Source: Cylindrospermum stagnale PCC 7417 (GTDB taxonomy: Bacteria; Cyanobacteriota; Cyanobacteriia; Cyanobacteriales; Nostocaceae). Taken from it: a stretch of 64,000 bases of DNA. The number at the start of each line of letters is the position of its first letter. The stretch's first letter is position 1. Below are positions 28,203-36,351 of the stretch, one piece after another. The translations under genes and the position numbers were made by a program. Below the pieces are notes generated by a model. It made no database searches and was not told the origin of the DNA. It was given only the letters and a program-made list of their open reading frames with translations. The stretch spans positions 2,062,501-2,126,500 of the forward strand of contig NC_019757.1 in NCBI RefSeq assembly GCF_000317535.1, read 5' to 3'.

Positions 28203-29404
28203 CTGAACCTAGATAAGGGAATGTTAACTATAAGTTGACAACCAGAATTCTGAGCGCTGTTAATTTTAAACTCACCTCCTAGTCCTAAAGTGCGCTCGCG
28301 CATACTTTGTAATCCAAAACCAGTAGTATTTTGCTGTAAATCAAAACCTCTACCATTATCCTGAACGATTAACCGCAAGGTTTCTGCTGTCATAGTTAAT
28401 TCTAGTTTAACTGCTGATGCTTTTGCATACTTAGAGATATTTGTCAATGATTCTTGGATAATGCGATAAATTGCGGTGCTAACTTCAATTGGCAGGGGAT
28501 ACTCAAGGTTGATTTGATAAACTGGTAAAATACCATTTGAGCGGTGAAAATCTTCTGCGAGTATACCAATTGCCTGTTCTAAAGATTGCTCTTGTATGGG
28601 GTGATTACGCATGGTTGAAACTGATTGTCGCACATCTTGCAACGCTTTAGATCCTAATTCTTTAGCTCTTGCCAAGAATGTCTGCGCTTTCGTTGGGTTA
28701 GATGAAAAAAGTTTGACGGCAGTTTCTAGTTGCAGATTTAAAGCAGTCAGAGAGTGACCCAATGAATCATGGATTTCACGAGCAATGCGATTACGTTCTT
28801 CTAAAGTTGCTTGATTTTGAATTTGTAGAGCATATTGACGTAGTTTTTCGTTAGCGATTGCTAGTCTTTCTCGACTCTGCCGCTCAGATAAAGCCGTATT
28901 CATTAATAGCAGCACAAACACTAAACTTAAGCCAAATAATAATACTAAACTCAAAGTAAAAAACCAAAATCTTTCCTGTGCTTGAGGCGGTAGTGGGAAT
29001 TTGGGAGAACGATAATTTAGTGTCAGCAAAAATAAGATAAACGATAGACATGTAACTACCAACCGCCCAAGCTGCTGAAAAATCAAGCAACTACGAGTTA
29101 CTAAAATTATGTAGAGAAAGGGAAATAAGCGAGCAGTTCTACCACCATAAGTTCCAGTTAATAAAAGCAATAAAATTTCACTGGCTGTGTAGATAACTTT
29201 AACTACGTTGTTACCAGTGGGCAATCTTAAGCCCATTAACCCAAAAATAGTCAGACTAAAAATTGCCAGTTCTGGTGCTCTGTTAGCAAATCGCGGTGAA
29301 GGAGAGGGCAGCATAGCCGTCAAAACGGCGATCGCTAGTAATATCCACTCCAAATAAAGCAAAAACCGAAAAGGATGATTTTTAAATTGAATCGGAGGAT
29401 TCAT
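28199..29404 (-). CDS. NarL-partner sensor histidine kinase (HisKA_3)
   Basis: A 401-residue membrane kinase. Five or so N-terminal hydrophobic segments (~10-170) form the sensor region, without a large periplasmic loop. The HisKA_3 dimerisation/phosphoacceptor helix [20 protein letters not shown] (~200-220) is diagnostic, and the HATPase domain has [18 protein letters not shown] and [20 protein letters not shown]. It overlaps its response regulator by 4 bases. Class and arrangement match DesK/LiaS-type envelope or membrane sensors. It is divergent from two genes for periplasmic Spy/CpxP-like proteins. Confidence 0.94.
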   Translation of the reverse strand: MNPPIQFKNHPFRFLLYLEWILLAIAVLTAMLPSPSPRFANRAPELAIFSLTIFGLMGLRLPTGNNVVKVIYTASEILLLLLTGTYGGRTARLFPFLYIILVTRSCLIFQQLGRLVVTCLSFILFLLTLNYRSPKFPLPPQAQERFWFFTLSLVLLFGLSLVFVLLLMNTALSERQSRERLAIANEKLRQYALQIQNQATLEERNRIAREIHDSLGHSLTALNLQLETAVKLFSSNPTKAQTFLARAKELGSKALQDVRQSVSTMRNHPIQEQSLEQAIGILAEDFHRSNGILPVYQINLEYPLPIEVSTAIYRIIQESLTNISKYAKASAVKLELTMTAETLRLIVQDNGRGFDLQQNTTGFGLQSMRERTLGLGGEFKINSAQNSGCQLIVNIPLSRFR

Positions 29405-29639
29405 ACTATTTTAGATTCTAGGTTCTAGATTGTGAATTATTAAAGCTTACTTCTATCAGTTTGGTTTTTTAGCATTTTTATGTACACAGTGTAATTTCTA
29501 CTTAATCACTTGTCACATTATTTAGAGTGAAGTCATTACTTTAGTCATGGGTATAACCGTGACTTTCTCCTCATGTGGCTATTGGAGATCACTTTCTATG
29601 ATGGTGGCATCGAAACTAGAAAAAACTACAAGACAATCC

Positions 29640-30134
29640 ATGAAACTCAAAACATTATCATTTATAGCTGGTGCGATCGCTCTCGGTTTAACTGCAATCC
29701 CCTTCGCTGTTGAAGCACAAACAGCCTCCTCTTCACCCCTGTTAATTGCACAAGCTAAAGGAAGGGGCCCTTGGCAAAAACTAAACCTAACGGATGCTCA
29801 AAAAAGCCAACTCAAGCAAATTCGCGAGAGTACCCGCGCCCAAATTGATCAAGTTCTCACCGCAGAACAAAAGGCACAACTAGAGAAGTTGAAAGCTGAA
29901 CGCCAAGCTCAAAGAGGTCAGGGTCAGCGTCCACAACAAAGAGGTGAGCGTGGAAAGAAGGGTTTTGCGGCGTTGAATTTGTCTGAAGATCAAAAAGCCC
30001 AAATCAAGAAGATCATGGAGTCCTCGAAACAACAGACTCAAGCAGTATTCACACCCGAACAGCTCGAACAAATGAAGCAATTCCGGGAAAATAGTCGTGC
30101 GCGCCGTCAACAACAAAAAGGCCCTGGTGTGTAG
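29640..30134 (+). CDS. Spy/CpxP-like periplasmic protein 1
   Basis: A protein of about 164 residues, counted from ATG 29640 where a signal peptide starts (MKLKTLSFIAGAIALGLTAI, cleavage after VEA-Q). The longer frame from 29547 would bury the signal. The mature part is very basic and Gln-rich with paired helices. LNLTDAQKSQLKQIRESTRA and the later LNLSEDQKAQIKKIMESSKQ are the LTxxQ-type motifs of the Spy/CpxP family of periplasmic chaperones. EQLEQMKQFRENSRARRQQQ closes it. It is divergent from a membrane-sensing two-component pair, as in Cpx-like systems. Confidence 0.82.
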   Translation: MKLKTLSFIAGAIALGLTAIPFAVEAQTASSSPLLIAQAKGRGPWQKLNLTDAQKSQLKQIRESTRAQIDQVLTAEQKAQLEKLKAERQAQRGQGQRPQQRGERGKKGFAALNLSEDQKAQIKKIMESSKQQTQAVFTPEQLEQMKQFRENSRARRQQQKGPGV

Positions 30135-30336
30135 CGATCGCTAATTTAACCTAATTAGGCTGAGGCTCGGACGCAAAGATCCGCTGAATATGTCAGTCTC
30201 AGCCGTAATTTCTAGGTTGGTGAATTACTAGGGCTGAAGCACAAGCAAGAAAAAGATGAGATTTATTTGAAAAGTACCAATATTTTGTTTATAATATAGA
30301 GATTTTTGAAAGCTCAAAACTCAGCTGAGGTAATCA

Positions 30337-30783
30337 ATGAGATTCAACAAATTATCGCTACTAGCTGGAGTCGTTGTCCTAACTTTAACTGCTACCCCGT
30401 TTGCCGTGCAAGCACAAACAAAAGTCCCTTCACGCCAGCAAGGTGTAGAAGTACCAGGACAAGAAGCATTACAAAGCCTGGGGCTAACGAATACACAAAA
30501 AACCCAACTCCAGACAATTCAACGCAACACTAGCAGCCAAATTACTAAAATTCTCACCCCAACACAAAAGGCAAAACTCAAAACTGCAATCCAAAGCGGT
30601 CAGTCTCAATCTCAGATTTTTGCTTCCTTGAATCTCACTGACAAACAAAAAGCTCAGATTCAGCAGATTTTTCTGTCTTCGAGAAAACAGATCCAAGGAA
30701 TCCTCACTGTCAAACAGCAGCAACAAATACAGCAAATAGAAGAGAATAGTCGTTTGCGCCGTCAACAAAGCAATTCCCAATAA
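30337..30783 (+). CDS. Spy/CpxP-like periplasmic protein 2
   Basis: A 148-residue paralogue of the preceding gene in tandem. The signal peptide MRFNKLSLLAGVVVLTLTAT ends near VQA-Q. The mature protein has two repeats, LGLTNTQKTQLQTIQRNTSS and LNLTDKQKAQIQQIFLSSRK, each containing the LTxxQ motif, and ends RRQQSNSQ like its neighbour. The two copies are about 200 bases apart. Duplication suggests dosage or specialised roles as envelope chaperones or stress sensors. A hairpin ggtggg/cccacc follows 30 bases after the stop. Confidence 0.82.
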   Translation: MRFNKLSLLAGVVVLTLTATPFAVQAQTKVPSRQQGVEVPGQEALQSLGLTNTQKTQLQTIQRNTSSQITKILTPTQKAKLKTAIQSGQSQSQIFASLNLTDKQKAQIQQIFLSSRKQIQGILTVKQQQQIQQIEENSRLRRQQSNSQ

Positions 30784-30965
30784 TCCTAAACAGTTCAGCC
30801 TGAAAAATCCGGGGTGGGTAACGCTGCCCACCTCAACCCAAAATATACATATTATGCAAATTAATTGCCTGCTAATTTGTTCGCAGACATAGCAAATTAG
30901 GCAATCCCCCTGGTAAAAGTTAGCAGTTAGAGTTATGAGTTAGTTAAACTTCTAGCTGTCTGAAA

Positions 30966-31214
30966 ATGTCCCAAGAATTTGCTATTGGTAGTAAAGTCCG
31001 TGTTGTGGCCCTACCGCCCTACGTCAAAACCGCTGAACCGATGCCGATGCTGCGCCCCCCAGATGTGATTCATCTTGGCGAAGAGGGTATAGTTATAGAC
31101 CGTCGTCCTGGAGGATATTGGGGTATTCGCTTTGCTAAGGGAGCCTTTCTCCTAGATAGCCAATACATTGAAATTGCAGAAAATCCTCCCGAATCTCACT
31201 TAGAGTTAGAATAG
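30966..31214 (+). CDS. sipA: SipA regulatory protein (DUF3148)
   Basis: An 82-residue cyanobacterial protein. MSQEFAIGSKVRVVALPPYV, MPMLRPPDVIHLGEEG and RRPGGYWGIRFAKGAFLLDS are the diagnostic DUF3148 blocks, forming an SH3-like barrel. In Synechococcus SipA binds and stimulates the essential sensor kinase NblS (Hik33), which controls light and nutrient stress responses. Length and sequence match the family over the whole protein. It is unlinked to any kinase gene here except the NarL-type pair 3 kb away on the other strand. Confidence 0.92.
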   Translation: MSQEFAIGSKVRVVALPPYVKTAEPMPMLRPPDVIHLGEEGIVIDRRPGGYWGIRFAKGAFLLDSQYIEIAENPPESHLELE

Positions 31215-31264
31215 CAGCGACCAAGAATGATAACTTATGTTAAGTTATTATTCTGGGTTACACC

Positions 31265-31819
31265 ATGATTTCCCGTCGCACTTTTTTCAGCATATTCTTT
31301 GCCAGTTGTTTTGCACTCATCAGTTGGTTGAACTTTACCCCAGCGGCTAAGGCCATTGGTGGTAAACTTCCAGCAATCAATCAACCGGCGCCGGAATTTA
31401 CTTTGCCAACCAACACAGGTAATGGCAAAGTTTCTCTTTCTGACTTGCGGGGTAAGTGGGTAGTACTCTATTTTTATCCCAAAGACTTTACCTCTGGTTG
31501 CACCATAGAAGCGCGTCGTTTTCAGCAAGACTTGCCGAAATATTTGGAAAAAAACGCCGAGATTATTGGTGTTAGTGCTGATGATGTTGATTCCCACGCT
31601 GAATTTTGCGATTCAGAAGGGTTAAAATTCCCTCTGTTGGCAGATACTAATGGTGCAGTGAGTAAAGCTTACGGTTCTTGGATTGGCTTTGTATCTATGC
31701 GCCATAGCTTTATCATCGATCCTCAAGGGATTTTGCGGGAGACTTTTGTCAAGGTCAACCCAAGTATTCACAGCGCAGATGTTTTGGCGCGACTAGAAAA
31801 ATTACAGTCAGTCAGCTAA
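31265..31819 (+). CDS. Exported peroxiredoxin, PrxQ/BCP type
   Basis: A 184-residue thiol peroxidase with an N-terminal signal-like region (RRTFFSIFFASCFALISWLN, then cleavage near AKA, ~30) that suggests export to periplasm or thylakoid lumen; the RR pair could be Tat-type. The peroxidatic cysteine is C79 in FTSGCTIEARRF. The resolving cysteine five residues later, usual in PrxQ, is absent. C115 (AEFCDSEG) is the likely substitute. LRGKWVVLYFYPKDFT and DPQGILRETFV are family blocks. Detoxifies H2O2 or organic peroxides using thioredoxin-like donors. Confidence 0.92.
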   Translation: MISRRTFFSIFFASCFALISWLNFTPAAKAIGGKLPAINQPAPEFTLPTNTGNGKVSLSDLRGKWVVLYFYPKDFTSGCTIEARRFQQDLPKYLEKNAEIIGVSADDVDSHAEFCDSEGLKFPLLADTNGAVSKAYGSWIGFVSMRHSFIIDPQGILRETFVKVNPSIHSADVLARLEKLQSVS

Positions 31820-31939
31820 TTTGTAATTGGGGCAGGGGACAGGGGTAATTATTGATCAAGTCCCTACCCAATGCCGAAGAAATTTGCGATCGCAGCTGAA
31901 GAATTCGCTAGGCTATGGATATCCTGTTTCTTCTGAGGC

Positions 31940-32410
31940 ATGCTATCGATGGATTTTGAAGTCAAAACCACCGTCCCAACTGCTACAGACAATAGCGAAT
32001 TTGTTCAACCAAGCCCCAAACCTCAGCCTTTGGAATTATTGCGAAATACCGAGGCTTTGCTTCGTCGCCCCACTGTAGCCGCGCTGACACCAATTTTACC
32101 GCCAAAAGTGAGCACAAGATTGCAAGCTGCTTCATTTTTGGCAGAAGGCTTTTTAAATGATCTGGCAAAAATTGATTTAGAAACAATTAGCGATTTGGAA
32201 CTGCAACCAGCACGGATTTTTGTTGGTTTAAGTTTTGTCGGATTTGGGGCACTCATGATTCTGCTGCTGTTGCTTTATCTGAATACGCTGCATCCAGAAC
32301 TCGATAAAGTTGAGCAAATTCGGCAATATTGGTATCAATATATTTGGTTTGTGAGCTTGGGGGTAGCGGGGCTGTTTATTTTGGGTAGAGAATCGATGCG
32401 TCCTCGGTAA
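31940..32410 (+). CDS. Unrecognised two-TM cyanobacterial membrane protein
   Basis: A 156-residue protein I cannot assign to a named family. The N-terminal half is soluble, with Pro-rich text (PSPKPQPLELLRNTEALLRR) and a helical region TRLQAASFLAEGFLNDLAKI. Two hydrophobic helices follow (~92-112 and ~130-146) separated by a charged loop HPELDKVEQIRQYWYQ, ending GRESMRPR. It looks like an inner-membrane protein with cytoplasmic N-terminus. Codon use and HIP1-free sequence match the neighbours, and the ORF is well formed, so it is probably real. ATG at 31949 is another possible start. Confidence 0.7.
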   Translation: MLSMDFEVKTTVPTATDNSEFVQPSPKPQPLELLRNTEALLRRPTVAALTPILPPKVSTRLQAASFLAEGFLNDLAKIDLETISDLELQPARIFVGLSFVGFGALMILLLLLYLNTLHPELDKVEQIRQYWYQYIWFVSLGVAGLFILGRESMRPR

Positions 32411-32685
32411 TTCAAAATCTGCCTGTAGCAAGCGAAGTATCAGCGTTAGCCCTATGTAACCATGCCAAAATTTAAACCAGAGAAAACCGAGTATTGGTAA
32501 GCTTCGTGGTTGATAACTGTAGATCAATAAAATGTGGGACATATCACCACAAATCTGCAAAAACCCAGGGTGTAAATTTGTAAGTTATGAAGCGAATAAT
32601 TTTGTTTAGTTAATAAAATAAATTTCTGGGGATTCAGTACTTTAGAATGTAACAAAGTATCAGCAGCCGTTGGGAAGTTTTTAAG

Positions 32686-33555
32686 ATGAATTATGATGAT
32701 TTTTTAGTTCCGCCAGGTGCAATCATTTCTTTACAAAAAGACTATGACCCAGCCTATAAAGCTGAATTTATCGAAAAAGCTGATGCAGTAAAAAGATTGC
32801 AGACAGGCATTGAACAACTAGCAAATTACCAAAATATTCTCTATGCTCAAAATACTTATGCCTTGCTAATTATCTTTCAGGCGATGGATGCCGCTGGTAA
32901 AGATAGCACAATTAAACATGTGATGTCTGGTGTGAATCCCCAAGGATGTCAGGTGTTTAGTTTTAAGCAACCGAGTGTGGAAGAATTAGACCATGATTAC
33001 TTGTGGCGCTCGATGAAGGCTTTGCCAGAACGGGGGCGGATTGGCATCTTCAACCGTTCATATTATGAAGAAGTGCTAGTGGCGCGGGTGCATCCAGAAA
33101 TTCTCCTCAAGCAACAGTTACCCCAATTTCCTCAGGATGGTAAGATATGGAAACAGCGGTTTGAAGATATTAATAATTTTGAAAAATACCTGGTAAACAA
33201 TGGAATTATCGTTCTCAAATTTTTTCTCAATGTCTCGAAATCAGAGCAAAAAAATCGCTTTTTGAAGCGAATAGATTCGCCGGAAAAAAATTGGAAATTT
33301 TCTGCCAGTGATGTTCGCGAACGGGCGTTTTGGGATGACTATATGGCCGCTTATGAGCAAGCTTTTTGCTATACTAGTACTAAATGGGCACCCTGGCATA
33401 TAATTCCGGCTGATCGCAAATGGTTTACACGCTTAGTAGTGGCGGACATCATTTGCAAAAAACTCCAAGAACTAAATCTTAAATATCCAATTATTAGTGA
33501 AGAATCTAAACAGCAACTTTTGCAGGCAAAGCAAATGTTGGAGGAGGAAAATTAA
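32686..33555 (+). CDS. Polyphosphate kinase 2 family protein
   Basis: A 289-residue PPK2-type kinase that transfers phosphate between polyphosphate and nucleotides. The Walker A motif is [20 protein letters not shown] (~63-82). [20 protein letters not shown] is the PPK2 signature. The Walker-B-like region is [20 protein letters not shown]. The later [20 protein letters not shown] and [19 protein letters not shown] are conserved lid and C-terminal blocks. Single-domain length suggests a class I enzyme working on nucleoside diphosphates. The start ATG follows a weakly A-rich leader; no operon partner is seen. Confidence 0.94.
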   Translation: MNYDDFLVPPGAIISLQKDYDPAYKAEFIEKADAVKRLQTGIEQLANYQNILYAQNTYALLIIFQAMDAAGKDSTIKHVMSGVNPQGCQVFSFKQPSVEELDHDYLWRSMKALPERGRIGIFNRSYYEEVLVARVHPEILLKQQLPQFPQDGKIWKQRFEDINNFEKYLVNNGIIVLKFFLNVSKSEQKNRFLKRIDSPEKNWKFSASDVRERAFWDDYMAAYEQAFCYTSTKWAPWHIIPADRKWFTRLVVADIICKKLQELNLKYPIISEESKQQLLQAKQMLEEEN

Positions 33556-33682
33556 CTCATCCTTTTGATAGATTAATGACTAAAAATCTACTATATATTT
33601 TTTTAGGGATGATGAATGAGTTGAAAATCATCTATGCTAAATCTATCTAGCCAAATTGGCTAATCTTAATAGCCTACAAACC

Positions 33683-34306
33683 ATGTACCAGATGGCAGAA
33701 AATGCCAAAAATTCTCCACCTCGCTTTAATAATGCTGCTTTCGATGCTGTGGCTTTAGCAGCTTCGGCAGGTGGGCTATCTGCTCTCACCCAAGTGGTAT
33801 CAACTCTGCCCGCAGATTTTACAGCGGCGATCGTTGTTGTGCAACACCTTGACCCCCGACACCGTTCACTGATGGCTGAGATTCTCAGTCGTCGGACGGG
33901 ACTGAATGTCAAGCAGGCGGAGGAGGGAGACCTGTTAGCACCGGGAACGGTTTACATTGCGCCACCTAATAATCACTTGCTGGTCAACCGTAACGGCACG
34001 CTTTCATTATCTCAGTCGGAATTGGTGCATTTCCTCCGCCCCTCGGCTGATTTGCTGTTTGAATCAGTTGCAGCTAGTTATAAAGACCGCGCGATCGCAG
34101 TTGTGCTTACGGGTACGGGTAGTGATGGGGCGATGGGGGTAGAAGCGATCAAAAAAATGGGTGGTACTGTGATTGTTCAGGATGATAAAAGTGCCGAATT
34201 TTCTGGAATGCCCGCCGCAGCAATTAAGACAGGAAATGTCGATTTTATTCTCCGTCTGGATGAAATATCTTCAGCTTTGGTAACTTTGGTTATGGATAAT
34301 GATTGA
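33683..34306 (+). CDS. CheB-type methylesterase domain protein
   Basis: A 207-residue stand-alone CheB methylesterase domain without a receiver. The serine nucleophile is in ALAASAGGLSAL, the His in VVVQHLDPRHRS, and the Asp in TGTGSDGAMGVEAIKKMGG: the complete catalytic triad. GTVYIAPPNNHLLVNRNGTL is a family block. ATG at 33683 (MYQMAENAKN) is preferred over a TTG at 33656. A CheR-type gene follows about 107 bases on. Many proteobacteria fuse CheB, CheR and PAS-kinase domains in one protein; here they are split into three consecutive genes. Confidence 0.93.
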   Translation: MYQMAENAKNSPPRFNNAAFDAVALAASAGGLSALTQVVSTLPADFTAAIVVVQHLDPRHRSLMAEILSRRTGLNVKQAEEGDLLAPGTVYIAPPNNHLLVNRNGTLSLSQSELVHFLRPSADLLFESVAASYKDRAIAVVLTGTGSDGAMGVEAIKKMGGTVIVQDDKSAEFSGMPAAAIKTGNVDFILRLDEISSALVTLVMDND

Positions 34307-34412
34307 ATCAAGAAATTGGGCATCGGTAATTGGTAATTGGGGGGAATAAGGGAGATGCTTTCCCTACCAAGTGCCCTTGTTCCTAGTCGCCAAACCCAAA
34401 TCCCCAGTGCTT

Positions 34413-36308
34413 ATGACTACTCTAGAAAAAGACCCTGAATTTGAAAATCTACTTGTTTATCTGAGACAAAGCCGGGGCTTTGATTTTTCAGGCTATAAGC
34501 GCTCAACGTTGATGCGTCGGGTAAATAAGCGGTTGCAGATATTTAATCTAGAGCGCTTTGGGGATTACATGGACTATCTGGAAGTCTATCCAGACGAGTT
34601 CAATAATCTGTTCAACACCATCCTGATCAACGTTACAGGCTTTTTTCGGGATACCGCAGCTTGGGAACAACTAGCAGAGAAAGTGCTGCCCGATATAGTT
34701 AATAGTAAAAAAGATTCTGCTCCTATCCGGATGTGGAGCGCTGGTTGTGCCTCTGGTGAGGAGGCTTATACTCTGGCAATGCTGATGGCAGAAATTATGG
34801 GAGTAGAGGAATTTCGCCAACGGGTGAAAATCTATGCCTCAGATGTAGATGAAGAAGCGCTCAACCAAGCTCGTCTAGCTGTGTATTCAGCCAAAGATGT
34901 CCAGGCTGTGCCAGAGGAACTGCGACAGAAATATTTTGAGGCATCAGGGAACAACTATGTTTTCCGCCAAGACTTGCGCCGTTCAGTGATTTTTGGTCGC
35001 CATGACTTGTTTCAAGATGCGCCGATTTCCCGCTTAGACCTGCTGGTGTGTCGCAACACACTGATGTATTTTAATACTGAGGTTCAGGGGCGGATTTTGG
35101 CTCGCTTTCATTTTGCGCTGAATAACAACAGTTATCTGTTTTTGGGGAAAGCAGAGATGCTGTTGTTGCATAGCAATCTGTTTACGCCAATTGACTTGAA
35201 AAATCGCATATTTACGAAAGTAGCGGTGCCGAATACACGCGATCGCCTTTTGGTGATGGCAAATACAGGGGATGATGAGGTTAGCAACCGTTTAACGCGG
35301 CACCTCCGCATCCGCGAACAAGCTTTTGATTTGGCACCGATCGCTCAAATAGTGGTTGATGTCAAAGGCACTCTCGTGCTAGTTAACGAGAAGGCGCGGA
35401 CTTTGTTTAGTCTGTCACCCAAAGATTTAGCTCGTCCCTTCCAAGATTTGGAACTCTCCTATCGTCCAATAGAATTGCGATCGCTAATTGAAAAAGCATA
35501 TACCGATCGCCGTCCCGTTGCGCTGGCAAATGTAGAGCGCTATTTGCCCAATGCAGAAATTAAATATCTGGATGTGCAAATTGTGCCTTTGCAAGATGGC
35601 GATAACAGCCTGATCGGCGTTAGCATCACCTTCAATGATGTCACCCGCTACAATCAACTTCATCAAGATCTAAAACGCTACCGACTAGATTTAGAGTCCA
35701 GCAACGAAGAACTGCAATCTACCAATGAAGAATTAGAAACCACCAACGAAGAACTCCAGTCTACCAACGAAGAATTAGAAACCACCAACGAAGAACTCCA
35801 GTCTACCAACGAAGAATTGGAGACGATGAACGAAGAACTCCAGTCGGCGAATGAGGAATTAGTCACAATTAATAATGAATTGAGTCAGCGCACTGTCGAA
35901 CTCAATCACTCAAATGTCTTCCTAGTTTCCATCCTCAGAAGTCTTCAAGCTGGAATTGTCGTCATTGATCAAAACTCTAATATCTTAATTTGGAATTATT
36001 TGGTGGAGGATCTGTGGGGTTTGCGGACTGATGAAGTAGTCGGCAAATCTATCTTCAGTCTAGACATAGGTTTACCTATGGAGCAACTGCGAGCGGCTAT
36101 CCGTGATTCCTTGTCTGGACAAAATCAATTTGAAGAAATGATTCTCGATGCCGTCAATCGTCGGGGCAAGCAGATTAAATGTTATGTTGCAGTCACACCC
36201 CTGTTTGGTATGGAAGTGGAGGGGGTAGTTGTGATGATGGCAGATATAGACAAAATTAACAGTATGGTTTCCCTCCAAGATATTGAGCAACGCCGACGGC
36301 AGCAATAG
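34413..36308 (+). CDS. CheR methyltransferase with coiled coil and PAS domains
   Basis: About 631 residues from ATG 34413 (MTTLEKD). The CheR domain (~10-275) starts YKRSTLMRRVNKRLQ and contains the SAM-binding MWSAGCASGEEAYTLAM, the Asp of IYASDVDEEALNQAR, and VCRNTLMYFN. A PAS-like domain (~300-420) is followed by a highly regular coiled coil of TNEELQS/TNEELET units (~430-500), encoded by nearly identical 42-bp repeats at 35700-35850. A second PAS (~510-620) ends the protein. It probably methylates glutamates on a sensor and couples that to the kinase gene 43 bases downstream. Confidence 0.93.
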   Translation: MTTLEKDPEFENLLVYLRQSRGFDFSGYKRSTLMRRVNKRLQIFNLERFGDYMDYLEVYPDEFNNLFNTILINVTGFFRDTAAWEQLAEKVLPDIVNSKKDSAPIRMWSAGCASGEEAYTLAMLMAEIMGVEEFRQRVKIYASDVDEEALNQARLAVYSAKDVQAVPEELRQKYFEASGNNYVFRQDLRRSVIFGRHDLFQDAPISRLDLLVCRNTLMYFNTEVQGRILARFHFALNNNSYLFLGKAEMLLLHSNLFTPIDLKNRIFTKVAVPNTRDRLLVMANTGDDEVSNRLTRHLRIREQAFDLAPIAQIVVDVKGTLVLVNEKARTLFSLSPKDLARPFQDLELSYRPIELRSLIEKAYTDRRPVALANVERYLPNAEIKYLDVQIVPLQDGDNSLIGVSITFNDVTRYNQLHQDLKRYRLDLESSNEELQSTNEELETTNEELQSTNEELETTNEELQSTNEELETMNEELQSANEELVTINNELSQRTVELNHSNVFLVSILRSLQAGIVVIDQNSNILIWNYLVEDLWGLRTDEVVGKSIFSLDIGLPMEQLRAAIRDSLSGQNQFEEMILDAVNRRGKQIKCYVAVTPLFGMEVEGVVVMMADIDKINSMVSLQDIEQRRRQQ

Positions 36309-36351
36309 AGGGATTTAGAGATTTAGATTAACTTAAATATAGGAAAAGATC

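Noticed and set aside
35678-35866. Minus-strand frame of Ser/Asn repeats (SNSSLVDWSSSLVV)
   Set aside because: It is the antisense shadow of the TNEELQS coiled-coil repeats of the CheR protein.
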